From the NCBI RefSeq assembly GCF_014200175.1, contig NZ_JACHBD010000001.1:868001-932000 (forward strand): a stretch of DNA of 64,000 nucleotides, written 5' to 3'. A program made the position numbers and the translations under genes. This DNA is from Rhizobium lentis. GTDB taxonomy: Bacteria > Pseudomonadota > Alphaproteobacteria > Rhizobiales > Rhizobiaceae. Below the pieces are notes generated by a model that did not search any database, was not told the origin of the DNA, and saw only the letters and a program-made list of their open reading frames with translations. This document shows positions 17,508-26,157 of the stretch, piece after piece (the first letter of the stretch is position 1; each line of letters starts with the position of its first letter).

Positions 17508-18092
17508 TTACACGACCAGCGGTGAAACGCCGATCAACCATTCGTGCAGCTTCCAGATGATCAGCGCCCAGGCGACGATGCCGATGACGACGGCATAGAG
17601 ATCGTATTTCGCCGAGACGAAGGGGCGCAGCGTGATCTCGCCTGCGCGCTCGCGCCGCTTCAGCGAGATGCGCAGGATGACGCCCCAGGCGAGGAAAGCG
17701 GCAAACAGCAGGACCGACGACGTCTCGCCGTTGGCGAGCAGATGCGCCAGCGCCCAGATCTTCACCGACAATACCATCGGATGTTTCGTCTTGGTGGCGA
17801 TGTGTCCGGCCGGCAGCAGCGAGGCGACGAGACAGATCATCGCGATCACCATCAGCGTGATCGCGATATGCGCGGTCCAGACCGGTGGGTTGTAGAGCAC
17901 GCCGGTCACCTGACGCGCCTGCCCGAATCCGTAGATCAGGAGGATCAGCGTGAGGATGCTCGCGATCGAGTAGCCGGCCCGCCAGCCCCTTTCGCCGAAG
18001 CTTGCGATCATCGAGCGGCGTAGGCCCGGTGCCACCACCCGCACCAGATGCACACCGAGAAAAAGTATGATGCCGACGATAAGCAGTGCCAT
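17508..18092 (-). CDS. NnrU family integral membrane protein
   Basis: About 194 residues, mostly hydrophobic, with five or six membrane segments. The NnrU pattern is clear: HLVRVVAPGLRRSMIASFGERGWR after the first helix and GHIATKTKHPMVLSVKIWALAHLLANGE in the middle, where the HP..K.WA.AHLL.NG box is conserved. The start at 18092 (MALLIVG) is preferred over 18119 because GGAAGGG lies upstream of it. NnrU was first linked to nitric-oxide/nitrite respiration in Rhodobacter, but the family is broader and related to methyltransferase-like membrane proteins such as NnrU/MddA. No denitrification gene is nearby. Confidence 0.82.
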   Translation of the reverse strand: MALLIVGIILFLGVHLVRVVAPGLRRSMIASFGERGWRAGYSIASILTLILLIYGFGQARQVTGVLYNPPVWTAHIAITLMVIAMICLVASLLPAGHIATKTKHPMVLSVKIWALAHLLANGETSSVLLFAAFLAWGVILRISLKRRERAGEITLRPFVSAKYDLYAVVIGIVAWALIIWKLHEWLIGVSPLVV

Positions 18093-18213
18093 TGCGGTCC
18101 CTTCCGTGCAATTTGTCATGGCTTAGCGGCTGACGCGAAAAAATACCAGTTGAGACCGCAGCTTCGCCGCAATTCTATAGGAGGGAAACCGCGATCAAAT
18201 CGTCGCGGTATCC

Positions 18214-19203
18214 ATGTCCCGTCTTCTCCTCTCCACTTGCCTGACGGCTTCGTTCCTCCTCCCTGTTATCGCCGAGGCGGCTGACCGGCCGAAACAGCTC
18301 GTCATCATTTCCTTCGACGGCGCCCACGACAATGCGCTCTGGCTGAAAAGCCGCGGGATGGCGGCGAAAAATGGCGCCCACTTCACTTATTTCCTCTCCT
18401 GCACCTTCCTGATGAACGAGGCGGCGAAGAAGGCCTACCAGGCGCCGCATCAGAAACGCGGAAAATCCAATGTCGGCTTCGCCCAGAGCGATGACGAAAT
18501 CCGCGAACGGCTCGGCAATATATGGCATGCCCATCTCGAAGGCCACGACATCTCGAGCCATGCCTGCGGTCATTTCGACGGCCGCCTCTGGAGCGAGGCC
18601 GACTGGTCGGCCGAATATGCCACCTTCCGGGCGACGCTGAAGAATGCCTGGAAGAGCGTCGGCCTCGAGGAGCCGGCCGGCTGGCAGGAACTTGTCGATC
18701 ATGGCATCAGGGGCTTTCGCGCCCCCTATCTCGCGGCGACGGCTGGCGCCGATATGATCGCCGCCGAAAAGAAGGCGGGCTTTACTTACGATGCAAGCCT
18801 CGTCACCAAAGGCCCGGCCATGCCAGTCGAAGAAGACGGCATCATCCGCTTCGGCCTGCCGCTGATCCCCGAAGGCCCGAGCGAAAAGCCGATCATCGGC
18901 ATGGACTACAATCTCTTCGTCCGCCACTCCAAGGGCGAGGAAGATTCCGCGGACAGCGTCGCCTTCGAGCAGCGCGCCTATTCAGCGTTCTCCCAGGCTT
19001 TCGACCGCCAGTACAACGGCAGCCGCATCCCCCTCCAGCTCGGCTTCCACTTCGTCGAGATGAACGGCGGCGCCTATTGGCGGGCGCTGGACCGCCTGGT
19101 CAGCGACGTCTGCCATCGAACCGATGTCGCCTGCGTCAGTTATTCCGAAGCGATACCGATGATCGAGGCCCGCGGCAAGCTGCAGATGACATCAGGGTTG
19201 TAA
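18214..19203 (+). CDS. Exported polysaccharide deacetylase-like protein
   Basis: A 329-residue protein with a Sec signal peptide (MSRLLLSTCLTASFLLPVIAEA) and a NodB-homology domain. The metal and catalytic motifs are in order: FDGAHDN near residue 34 (MT1), SSHACGHFDG (MT2, with two His spaced as His-x3-His) and GFRAPYLAA (MT3, catalytic Arg-x-Pro). It may remove acetyl groups from a cell-envelope polysaccharide in the periplasm. The substrate is not evident; neighbours (NnrU-like, bacA) give no pathway. Its C-terminus approaches the convergent bacA end with 76 bp between. Confidence 0.8.
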   Translation: MSRLLLSTCLTASFLLPVIAEAADRPKQLVIISFDGAHDNALWLKSRGMAAKNGAHFTYFLSCTFLMNEAAKKAYQAPHQKRGKSNVGFAQSDDEIRERLGNIWHAHLEGHDISSHACGHFDGRLWSEADWSAEYATFRATLKNAWKSVGLEEPAGWQELVDHGIRGFRAPYLAATAGADMIAAEKKAGFTYDASLVTKGPAMPVEEDGIIRFGLPLIPEGPSEKPIIGMDYNLFVRHSKGEEDSADSVAFEQRAYSAFSQAFDRQYNGSRIPLQLGFHFVEMNGGAYWRALDRLVSDVCHRTDVACVSYSEAIPMIEARGKLQMTSGL

Positions 19204-19279
19204 CGCATTTATGTTACCGCGATGGTGTACAGTGCGGCACAGCGGGCCTTAAAGCCACGACCCTACCCGTTCAGCCTGA

Positions 19280-20545
19280 TCAGCCATCAACATGAACAAT
19301 GCCAGCTTCCCGCTCCAGATAATGCTGGTCGATCGCCGGCAGCGGCTCGTCGTCGATAGCAGCCTCGAAGGCCTTGAGGCGCTTGTGGATGGAGAGCAGT
19401 TCGATGATGGTCGTCCAGGAGTTGACCAGATACTGGAACGAGTTGCTGACCTGGCCGAAGGCGGTCGAGATCTGCTGGAAGATACCATAGGTGATCGTGC
19501 CTGCAACGATCGTCGGGACCAGCATGAAGACCACGAAGAGCGCGTCTGCCTGGATGTAGAAATAGCGGGCGACGTTGAAATACATGTAGTGGAAATACAT
19601 GCGGAAATAGTTCCGCCGAACGTTGTTGAAGAGCTCCCTGACCGTCAGCGGTTGCGCCCTCTCCGCATGATCCTCGCCGTAGACGAGTTCCTTACGATAG
19701 GCGGCTTCGACGCGTTGATTCCGGAAGTTCAGGCCCGGCAGCTTGATACCGGCAACCGCCAGGAGCAGCGTGCCGAATGCCGACCAGAAGAGCGCCAGCC
19801 AGAAGAGCGAATTTGCCAGAGGGCCGATGACCGGCAGTTCGGTCACGTAGTGCGAGAGCGCCAGAAGAATCGGAAGAAAGACCACGAGCGTCATCACTGA
19901 GTTGATGAGGCTGATGCCGAGACCTTCGAGCGTGCTCGAAAAACGCATGGTATCTTCCTGAACGCGCTGCGAGGCGCCTTCAATGTGACGCAGCTTTTCC
20001 CACTTCGACATGTAGAAGTCGTTCATCGCCGCGCGCCAGCGGAAGATGTAGTGGCTCGTAAAGAAGTCGGTCATGATCGACACGAACATGCTGAGGAACG
20101 CGATCTGACAGAAGACCCACATCAGGCTGTAGAAATTATCGACAGAAATGCCCGGCTGCTTCGACAAGGCGTTCTGGAGAAGATCGCCGAAGGGCCGGCG
20201 CCAGTTGTTGATCACGACCGTGATCTGGACGCCGAAATAGGTAACGAAAATGATGAGCGCCGACCCCCAGATCGACCACAGCTTCCAAGGATGGTTCCGC
20301 GCTATCAGATGCCATGCGCCACAAAAGATCACCGCCGAGAGGAAGAAGTAGCTGTAGAACCAGACATTCTCGGGCAGCAGGAAGAAAGAAAGGTCAATCG
20401 GCTGCTGGTCTTCCGCAACCGGCACAAAGCCGAGCGACGCGCCGAGACCGGCAGCGAAAAAGTACCAGCCGAAGATTGAAATCAGCGTCCACACGACAAG
20501 CGAAATGAAGAAAGGTTTCGGCTGGGGAAAAAAGGAATGAAACAC
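19280..20545 (-). CDS. bacA: Peptide transporter BacA (SbmA/BacA family)
   Basis: Inner-membrane protein of 421 residues with about seven or eight membrane segments and the SbmA_BacA fold, which resembles the membrane half of an ABC exporter without an ATPase domain. Typical stretches are MFHSFFPQPKPFFISLVVW at the start, NWRRPFGDLLQNALSK, EGASQRVQEDTMRFSSTLEG and FRNQRVEAAYRKELVYGEDH. BacA imports antimicrobial peptides, including plant nodule-specific cysteine-rich peptides, by proton coupling, and affects very-long-chain fatty acids of lipid A. It is needed for bacteroid development in legumes that make NCR peptides. The gene stands alone; it lies 125 bp downstream of the MFS gene in the same direction. 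Confidence 0.95.
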   Translation of the reverse strand: MFHSFFPQPKPFFISLVVWTLISIFGWYFFAAGLGASLGFVPVAEDQQPIDLSFFLLPENVWFYSYFFLSAVIFCGAWHLIARNHPWKLWSIWGSALIIFVTYFGVQITVVINNWRRPFGDLLQNALSKQPGISVDNFYSLMWVFCQIAFLSMFVSIMTDFFTSHYIFRWRAAMNDFYMSKWEKLRHIEGASQRVQEDTMRFSSTLEGLGISLINSVMTLVVFLPILLALSHYVTELPVIGPLANSLFWLALFWSAFGTLLLAVAGIKLPGLNFRNQRVEAAYRKELVYGEDHAERAQPLTVRELFNNVRRNYFRMYFHYMYFNVARYFYIQADALFVVFMLVPTIVAGTITYGIFQQISTAFGQVSNSFQYLVNSWTTIIELLSIHKRLKAFEAAIDDEPLPAIDQHYLEREAGIVHVDG

Positions 20546-20670
20546 GGGGGGCTTTGCTTTCCTGAACTGGGAGTCTCGGGAGTGTCTTGGAACACTGATT
20601 GTGCCGGAAACTAAGGCAGTTCGAAGGAAGCAGCAATGGGTTCGGCCGATTGTTACGGAGATGTAACCGG

Positions 20671-21855
20671 TTAGGCGACTTTCTTGATCACGGGCATCAC
20701 CAGGGCGGCACAGACCAGAAGTGCGGCGGCGGCGATCACCGTCGGGACGGTGAAACTGCCTGAGCGCTCTGCAATCCAGCCAGCGACAACAGGCCCGACG
20801 ATCTGGCCGAGACCGAAGGCAGCGGTCATCATCGCCAGAATTCGCCGCGGGCTCTCGGGTGAAAGCTTGCGGCCGATCTGCAGCCCGTAAGCCGTGATCG
20901 CGAGGAACGTCGCGCCGAACAGTGCACCGCCGATCAGCGGTGCGACCGAAGGCGGCAGCGCCACGGTCGCCAGCACGCCGGCCGCCTCGACCAGAAGCGC
21001 CGCGATATAGACGCCGCCGAGCCCGAGGGGCCTCACCAGTGGCCTCCAGGCAAACAGCGCCACCGCCGCCGTCAGACCGGCGATGAACCAGCAGAGAAAT
21101 TCAACGAAAGCTCCCGTTGCCGACAGGCGGGCGATGGTGACGAGGAAGGTCGCGGTGATGACATAGCCGAAGCCGAACAGGCCATAGGACAGGGTTACCA
21201 GCACCATCGGCCGGCTCCAGTAGAGCGCCGGCTCCTTACCCGCCTGCACCTTTTGCGCCGGCGCCGACGGCAGCAGAAGGTAGACGACGACCAGGCTTAT
21301 CGCACAATAGATTGCCCCGCCGATCCAATCGGCGCGCCAGCCGCCCGGCCCGTCGTGAAAGCCGAGGCCGATCACCAGCACCATCACCGAGGACAGCGCA
21401 ATACCCGCCCCCGGCCCACCGAAATGCGCCGCCTGCACATGGTCATTGCCGGCCGCCGCTCCGTGGCTGAGCACGATCGACGAGGTGAAAACCATCGCAA
21501 AGGCGCTGGCGAGGCCGGCCAGGAAGCGGATGACGGCGAAGACCGCGACGGAATCGGTGGCGGCCATGGCCGCGAGCAGGATTGCCGTGGCAAGCAGCGC
21601 CGAGAGCGCCACCAGCCGCTCCCGCCCCGCCGCCCAGCCATAGGCCGCCAGCACGGCGCCGACGAGATAACCGACGAAATTCGCCGAGGCGATGAAGCCA
21701 GCATCCGCTGCCGAAAGCGGCACGCCGCTCATCATCCCGGGCAGGATCGGCGTATAGGAGAAGCGCCCGAAGCCCATGGCCGCCGCCATTGCAACGGCGC
21801 CGGCAGCAGCGGTAGCAGCGAGGTTCGGCTGGGGGCAAGGCGGGCGGGAAAGCAT
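20671..21855 (-). CDS. MFS transporter, YbfB/YjiJ type
   Basis: About 394 residues with twelve predicted membrane segments. The N-terminus AGAVAMAAAMGFGRFSYTPILPGMM is the signature of the YbfB/YjiJ branch of the major facilitator superfamily, whose substrates are unknown. I prefer the ATG at 21855 (MLSRPPCPQPNL) over 21894 because the upstream residues are basic and unlike the family. The divergent PadR regulator starts less than 190 bp away, and a PadR-MFS pair commonly forms an efflux switch, so export of a toxic compound is the best guess. Confidence 0.8.
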   Translation of the reverse strand: MLSRPPCPQPNLAATAAAGAVAMAAAMGFGRFSYTPILPGMMSGVPLSAADAGFIASANFVGYLVGAVLAAYGWAAGRERLVALSALLATAILLAAMAATDSVAVFAVIRFLAGLASAFAMVFTSSIVLSHGAAAGNDHVQAAHFGGPGAGIALSSVMVLVIGLGFHDGPGGWRADWIGGAIYCAISLVVVYLLLPSAPAQKVQAGKEPALYWSRPMVLVTLSYGLFGFGYVITATFLVTIARLSATGAFVEFLCWFIAGLTAAVALFAWRPLVRPLGLGGVYIAALLVEAAGVLATVALPPSVAPLIGGALFGATFLAITAYGLQIGRKLSPESPRRILAMMTAAFGLGQIVGPVVAGWIAERSGSFTVPTVIAAAALLVCAALVMPVIKKVA

Positions 21856-21949
21856 ACAGCGCTTATCGCGCCGCAGTCGCAGCAGCGCAAACAACTATTT
21901 CTGATCGATCGATCAATTTCCGGAAAGGTCGAAAAAATCCCGGTTCGCC

Positions 21950-21978
21950 TTGAAAGTACTTATCTTGCGATATATGTT
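21950..21978 (+). promoter_or_regulatory. Likely sigma-70 promoter of the padR gene
   Basis: TTGAAA (21950-21955) and TATGTT (21973-21978) with a 17-bp spacer. The region also holds the direct palindrome GATCGATCGATC (21903-21914). If transcription starts near 21985, translation must begin at the ATG at 22043, not at the earlier ATG at 21974. Confidence 0.4.
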
Positions 21979-22042
21979 TTACGACATAGCCAAAGATACA
22001 TCTGACGATGAAAGGAAAAGCCTGAGAGGTTTTAAAGGCGGC

Positions 22043-22594
22043 ATGTTCGGCGAAGCATTTCGCATGGGCCGCAAATTCGCGGCAGGCGATCTGCAGCTCG
22101 TCATCCTGGCCCTGCTCGCCGAGCAGCCGCGCCACGGCTACGAGTTGATAAAGCTGCTGGAGGAGCGATCCGGCGGCTTCTATGTGCCGAGCCCCGGCGT
22201 CATTTATCCGGCACTCACCTTTCTCGAGGAAACCGGCCTTGCGGAAGTGGAGAATGAGGGCACCAAGAAGCTCTACCGCATCACCGAGGCCGGACGCCGC
22301 CGCGTCGAGGAAAACCGCGAGATGATCCTGCACACGCTCGCCAAGCTCGAACGTATCGGCGAGAAGATGGCCTATGTGAAGCGTGTTTTCGAAACCGATC
22401 GTCACGGAGCCGATATCGATGAGGGCGACTTTATGCAGGACGGCGGCGATATCCGCGCCGCCCGCATGCTGCTGCGCTCGGCCCTCAGGATGCGTTATCC
22501 CTGGTCGAAAAGCGAGGCCGCCCGCATCGCCGGGATATTGGAACGCGCTGCTACCGAAATCCTCCAAGGTGGCAGGCCGCAAACGCGCGGCTGA
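22043..22594 (+). CDS. PadR family transcriptional regulator
   Basis: A 183-residue regulator if the start is MFGEAFRMGRKF, chosen for its AAAGGCGG ribosome-binding site and the promoter upstream; an in-frame ATG at 21974 would add 23 residues. The winged-helix domain is clear: LQLVILALLAEQPRHGYELIKLLEERSGGFYVPSPGVIYPALTFLEETGL, followed by a C-terminal helical dimerisation part (EENREMILHTLAKLERIGEKM). PadR proteins repress efflux or detoxification genes until a small ligand binds. The divergent MFS transporter is the obvious target. Confidence 0.85.
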   Translation: MFGEAFRMGRKFAAGDLQLVILALLAEQPRHGYELIKLLEERSGGFYVPSPGVIYPALTFLEETGLAEVENEGTKKLYRITEAGRRRVEENREMILHTLAKLERIGEKMAYVKRVFETDRHGADIDEGDFMQDGGDIRAARMLLRSALRMRYPWSKSEAARIAGILERAATEILQGGRPQTRG

Positions 22595-22628
22595 AGACGG
22601 GACGGCGCCAAGGATGGGGCTCACGGTG

Positions 22629-22700
22629 ACACGCGCAGCCCCAAGGGAGCCTCATCCTGAGGTGCCCCGTAGGGGCTTCGAAGGACGAACCGGGTGCGCT
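22629..22700 (+). repeat. Intergenic palindromic repeat, copy A
   Basis: About 70 bp beginning ACACGCGCAGCC and containing CCTCATCCTGAGGTGCCCCG and GGGGCTTCGAAGGACGA. The unit holds two small palindromes (CCTCATCCTGAGG and CCCCGTAGGGG). Copies B and C fill the rest of this 315-bp gap between padR and map. Confidence 0.75.
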
Positions 22701-22729
22701 GACGCCGGATGATGCAAGAAGCAGTGTTG

Positions 22730-22790
22730 CGGCGTGCTTCGAGGCTCCGCCCTATGGGCTGCGCACCTCAGCATGAGAGGGGTGGAGAGT
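22730..22790 (-). repeat. Intergenic palindromic repeat, inverted copy B
   Basis: On the minus strand it reads CTCATGCTGAGGTGCGCAGC then GCGGAGCCTCGAAGCACG, a diverged inverted copy of the same unit as copies A and C. Confidence 0.6.
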
Positions 22791-22818
22791 GCCGCCCTTA
22801 TAATAGCGGGCCTGGAAA

Positions 22819-22890
22819 ACACGCGCAGCCTCCAAGAGAGCCTCATCCTGAGGTGCCCCGAAGGGGCCTCGAAGGGCGAGGCGGGTGCGC
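22819..22890 (+). repeat. Intergenic palindromic repeat, copy C
   Basis: Direct copy of A, starting ACACGCGCAGCC and containing CCTCATCCTGAGGTGCCCCG then GGGGCCTCGAAGGGCGAGGC. It ends about 20 bp before the 3' end of the map gene. Confidence 0.75.
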
Positions 22891-22908
22891 CAAACCCCGA
22901 GAGCCCCC

Positions 22909-23667
22909 CTACGCCCGCCCGTCCGGCAAGGTCAAAATCACCGGTCCGTTCCGTGTCGCAACCACCGTGTGTTCATATTGCACGGTCGGCGCCTTCGGAT
23001 CGGCATAGAGCGTCCATGCATCGTCGCCGCCCTCGGCCCATGTGGCGCCGAGAGAAAGGAATGGCTCGACCGTGAAGACGAGACCATCCGTCATGACGCG
23101 CTTTTCCGAAGGATCCGGCCACGTCGAGAGTTCGGTGGGTTCCTCGTGCAGCGAACGGCCGACGCCGTGGCTCGCCAGATTGGCAACCAGCGTATAGCGG
23201 TTCTTCTGGGCGAAAGCGCCGACGGCGGTGCCGATCTTTGCCAGCGGCTCACCCGATTTCACTTGGTTGAGCCCAACCCATAGCGCCCGCCTGCCGTCGC
23301 GGCAGAGCCGTTCGATTTTCGGCTTGACCGGCGGCATCGTAAAGGAAGCGCCGGTATCGGCGAAGAAGCCGTCCTTCTCGGCCGAGACGTCGATATTGAT
23401 CAGGTCGCCGGCCTGGATGACACGTGGCCCGGGAATGCCGTGGGCGATTTCCTCGTTGACGCTGATGCAGGTGGCGCCGGGAAACTGGTAGCAGAACTCC
23501 GGCGCCGAGCGCGCGCCGGAATCCTCGAGCACCTTGCGGCCGATCCGATCGAGCTCCAGCGTCGTCATGCCCGGCTCCATCGCTGCCGCCATCACCTGGA
23601 TGGCGTTGGCGCAGATCCGGCCGATCTCCTTGAGCTTTGTCAGTTCATCGTCGTTTGCGATAACCAT
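22909..23667 (-). CDS. map: Methionine aminopeptidase, type I
   Basis: Removes the initiator methionine from new proteins. 252 residues, compact type I form without an N-terminal zinc finger. The five metal ligands are visible: Asp in NIDVSAEKDGF, Asp in FFADTGASF, His in SHGVGRSLHEEP, Glu in VFTVEPFLS and Glu in QYEHTVV. GTT-ATG context is ordinary. Rhizobia usually carry a second, housekeeping map elsewhere; whether this is the main or the extra copy cannot be decided here. The LLM oxidoreductase gene lies 39 bp upstream in the same orientation... that is, map starts at 23667 and the oxidoreductase gene ends at 23707, so the two may be cotranscribed. Confidence 0.92.
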   Translation of the reverse strand: MVIANDDELTKLKEIGRICANAIQVMAAAMEPGMTTLELDRIGRKVLEDSGARSAPEFCYQFPGATCISVNEEIAHGIPGPRVIQAGDLINIDVSAEKDGFFADTGASFTMPPVKPKIERLCRDGRRALWVGLNQVKSGEPLAKIGTAVGAFAQKNRYTLVANLASHGVGRSLHEEPTELSTWPDPSEKRVMTDGLVFTVEPFLSLGATWAEGGDDAWTLYADPKAPTVQYEHTVVATRNGPVILTLPDGRA

Positions 23668-23706
23668 TCGTCTCTTCCGGCCTTGCGCGGGCGCGGCGCG
23701 GCCGCC

Positions 23707-24771
23707 TCAAGCCGTGGCTTTCGCCCCTTCGCCCTTTTCAGTCAATGCCTTTCTGACGATCGGGGCGACTTTCGTCCCGTAGAGTTCGATGCCGCGCATG
23801 ATCTCAGCATGCGGCATCAGGCCGATCGCCATTTGCAGCAGGAAGCGGTCGTTCCTGAAAAGCGTGTGATGGGCGATGATCTTTTCCGCGACCACCTCGG
23901 GATCGCCGACGAAAAGCGCGCCGTTCGGCCCACGCGATAGATCGAAATGCGCGCGGCTGGTCGGTCCCCAGCCGCGCTCGCGGCCGATGCGGTTCATCAC
24001 TTCCGCCTGGGGCCCGTAAAACTGGTCGGCGGCCGCCTCGGTCGTATCGGCGATGAAGCCATGAACATTGATGCTGGTCTTCAGCTTCGCCTGATCCTGC
24101 CCTGCGCGGCGCGCCGCCTCACGGTAGAGATCGAAAAGCGGCGCGAAACGGCGCGGCTCGCCGCCGATGATGGCGAGCGCCACCGGCAGTCCGAGCGCGC
24201 CGGCGCGCGCCACCGACTGCGGCGTACCGCCGACCGCGACCCACAACGGCAGCGGATCCTGCAGCGGCCTCGGATAGACGCCGCGCCCACGGATCGGCGC
24301 GCGAAGCTCGCCCTCCCATTCCACCGTCTCGCTGTTGCGCAGCGCCAAAAGCAGATCGAGCTTCTCCTCGAAAAGCTGGTCGTAATCCTCGAGATTGTAG
24401 CCGAACAGCGGGAAAGACTCGATGAAAGAACCACGCCCCGCCATGATCTCGGCCCGGCCGTCTGAAATCAGGTCGAGCGTCGAAAATTGCTGGAAGACCC
24501 GCACCGGATCATCGGAGGAAAGCACGGTGACGGCGCTCGTCAACCGGATGTTTTTGGTCTTGACGGCCGCGGCCGCCAACGCCACCGCAGGGGCTGACGC
24601 CGCATAATCCGGCCGATGATGTTCGCCGAGCCCGAAGACATCTAGGCCCACCTGATCGGCGAGCTCGATCTCCTCGATCAGATGTTTTAGCCGCTCGGCC
24701 CCCTCCGCCCCCTTGCTGCGGGAAGGATTGGGATTGACGTCGGCGAATGTGTAAAGACCCAGTTCCATCAT
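23707..24771 (-). CDS. LLM-class (luciferase-like) flavin oxidoreductase
   Basis: A 354-residue F420/FMN-type monooxygenase-like TIM barrel. The longer open frame to 24975 runs through repeat DNA, so I start at the first of two adjacent ATG codons ([16 protein letters not shown]), which has AGGA upstream. Family features are [29 protein letters not shown] at the start, [31 protein letters not shown] in the middle and [11 protein letters not shown] towards the end. Such proteins oxidise varied organic substrates using reduced flavin. No flavin reductase or sulfonate gene is adjacent, so the substrate is unknown. Confidence 0.87.
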   Translation of the reverse strand: MMELGLYTFADVNPNPSRSKGAEGAERLKHLIEEIELADQVGLDVFGLGEHHRPDYAASAPAVALAAAAVKTKNIRLTSAVTVLSSDDPVRVFQQFSTLDLISDGRAEIMAGRGSFIESFPLFGYNLEDYDQLFEEKLDLLLALRNSETVEWEGELRAPIRGRGVYPRPLQDPLPLWVAVGGTPQSVARAGALGLPVALAIIGGEPRRFAPLFDLYREAARRAGQDQAKLKTSINVHGFIADTTEAAADQFYGPQAEVMNRIGRERGWGPTSRAHFDLSRGPNGALFVGDPEVVAEKIIAHHTLFRNDRFLLQMAIGLMPHAEIMRGIELYGTKVAPIVRKALTEKGEGAKATA

Positions 24772-24900
24772 CGAAATCCTGTTGAACTCGATCCGGAGAT
24801 AAGGATGGCGGTGATGGAGCGCAAACACAAATTGTGGAAGGATTGCTTCGAGAATTTCGATATTGGCGTGATGTCTTCTGCAGCGTCGTAAGAGTCTCTG

Positions 24901-24953
24901 CGCCGTAGACACGGCGCTGCTGGATTCCTGTGACAGGCACAGGAATGAGGGAG
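24901..24953 (-). repeat. Double-hairpin repeat, unit 1
   Basis: Read on the minus strand: palindrome ATTCCTGTG-N5-CACAGGAAT (24924-24946), then TCCAGCAG, then a second hairpin CGCCGT-N4-ACGGCG (24901-24916) and GAGAGACTC-like sequence. It is the inverted partner of unit 2, about 110 bp away. Confidence 0.8.
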
Positions 24954-25060
24954 CAAGAGGTGCGCACGCCGCCACTCATATCCCTTATCATTCAAAGCAT
25001 TAGTATCAGATGTTGATTGGATGAAGCAGTTGTTGTTGAACTCGGTAAGTGCCAGAAACT

Positions 25061-25113
25061 CCCCTCATTCCTGTGCTCGTCACAGGAATCCAGCAGTCGC
25101 GCGTCCGCGCGAC
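25061..25113 (+). repeat. Double-hairpin repeat, unit 2
   Basis: CCCCTC, palindrome ATTCCTGTG-CTCGT-CACAGGAAT (25067-25089), CCAGCA, second hairpin GTCGCGCG-TC-CGCGCGAC (25096-25113), then GAGAGACTC. It ends 10 bp before the stop codon of the GIY-YIG gene that reads toward it. Units 1 and 2 account for most of the 350-bp gap 24772-25123; I see nothing else there. Confidence 0.82.
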
Positions 25114-25123
25114 GAGAGACTCG

Positions 25124-25413
25124 TCACAAACCCAGCAGATGAAACGAAATATCCTCCCATTCAGGATTCTCCCGCTCGATCAAATTCAGCTTCCACTGCC
25201 GCGGCCATTCTTGATCGTCTTCTCCCGCGTAATCGCAGTCGTCAGCAAATCATGCTCCTCGAACCACACCAATGTCTTTACGCCATACTTCGACGTAAAG
25301 CCTGGCGTCAGTTCGTTCTGATGCTCATATAGCCGACCTGCAAGGTCACGCGTCACGCCGGTATAGAGCGTGCCATTGCGCGCGGATGCGAGGATGTAGA
25401 CGTAACCCTTCAT
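25124..25413 (-). pseudogene. GIY-YIG nuclease-like gene with a frameshift
   Basis: A small URI/YhbQ-type GIY-YIG domain protein starting MKGYVYILASARNGTLYTG at 25413 and running through GVTRDLAGRLYEHQNE and KTLVWFEEHDLLTTAITREK. At about 25207-25211 one base is missing: the current frame ends in NGRGSGS*, while the next frame continues KWPRQWKLNLIERENPEW and stops at 25124, which is exactly the family's C-terminus. The intact product would be about 96 residues. The key Tyr residues, the Arg of the R-D-L-A-x-R motif and Glu of REK are present. One indel could also be a sequencing error. The end lies 10 bp from repeat unit 2, which may be meaningful. Confidence 0.85.
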
Positions 25414-25592
25414 GCCGGTAGATTGGCACAGGTAACACCCCGCGTCGACAGCAACACCTGGCCACCCGAATCCTAATTCCAAGCTAAAATTCAACAACTT
25501 CCAAGCCTCAGCGGAATCATCTTCCAAGCCACATCACACCGCACGTGAAGCGGGAGGACGGCGCGGGCCTCAGCCACGCCGCCCTCAACGCT

Positions 25593-26060
25593 TCACATCT
25601 TTGCCAGCAGTTCCGCCAGCTGATCGGCAGCCTTGCCCCATCCCTCATGGAAGCCCATCTTCTCATGCGCTTCCTTGTCCTCGGCGCGCCAGTGCAGCGC
25701 CTTAGCCGTATACTTCGTGCGGCCATTGCCGAGATCTTCGAGCAGGATGACGCCGGTGAAGAAGGGTTTTTCAGCGGGCACCCAGGCGCTGGTATAGGCG
25801 TCGGTGAAGACGATCTTCTCGTTCTCGACAATCTCGAGATAAACGCCGCGGTTCGGATACTGATTGCCCTCGGGATCCTGCATGACGACGACATTGGAGC
25901 CGCCGGGGCGAACGTCGAGCGTCGCTTCCGCCACGCCCCAGGGGCGTGGTACGAACCACTTCTTCAGCAGGTCGGGATCGGTCCAAGCCTTGTAGATCTT
26001 CTCGCGCGGGGCGTCGAATTCGCGAACCAGGGTGAGTTCATATTGCGTGCTTGCGGTCAT
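25593..26060 (-). CDS. AHSA1/SRPBCC-domain protein
   Basis: A 155-residue START-like (SRPBCC, AHSA1-type) protein, starting MTASTQYELTLVREFDAPREKIYKAWTDPDLLKKWFVPRPWGV. The ATG at 26060 is chosen over 26075 because GGAGAG lies 7 nt upstream. The C-terminal part FHEGWGKAADQLAELLAKM is typical of the family. These proteins bind hydrophobic ligands in a deep cavity. Two genes upstream encode the ECF-type sigma factor and YCII protein, a set in which an AHSA1 or DoxX gene is often the sigma target. Confidence 0.85.
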   Translation of the reverse strand: MTASTQYELTLVREFDAPREKIYKAWTDPDLLKKWFVPRPWGVAEATLDVRPGGSNVVVMQDPEGNQYPNRGVYLEIVENEKIVFTDAYTSAWVPAEKPFFTGVILLEDLGNGRTKYTAKALHWRAEDKEAHEKMGFHEGWGKAADQLAELLAKM

Positions 26061-26157
26061 TTCGAAGCTCTCCATTTGAGTGAACCTGTTTCCTGTCGGG
26101 TTGTTACAAGGACGTGTCGAACTTCGCCGTTCCGACAGCGCGGCAATTTTTCCTGGT

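Noticed and set aside
24772..24975. N-terminal extension of the luciferase-like oxidoreductase
   Set aside because: The extension encodes repeat unit 1 and has no family similarity; a ribosome-binding site marks the ATG at 24771.
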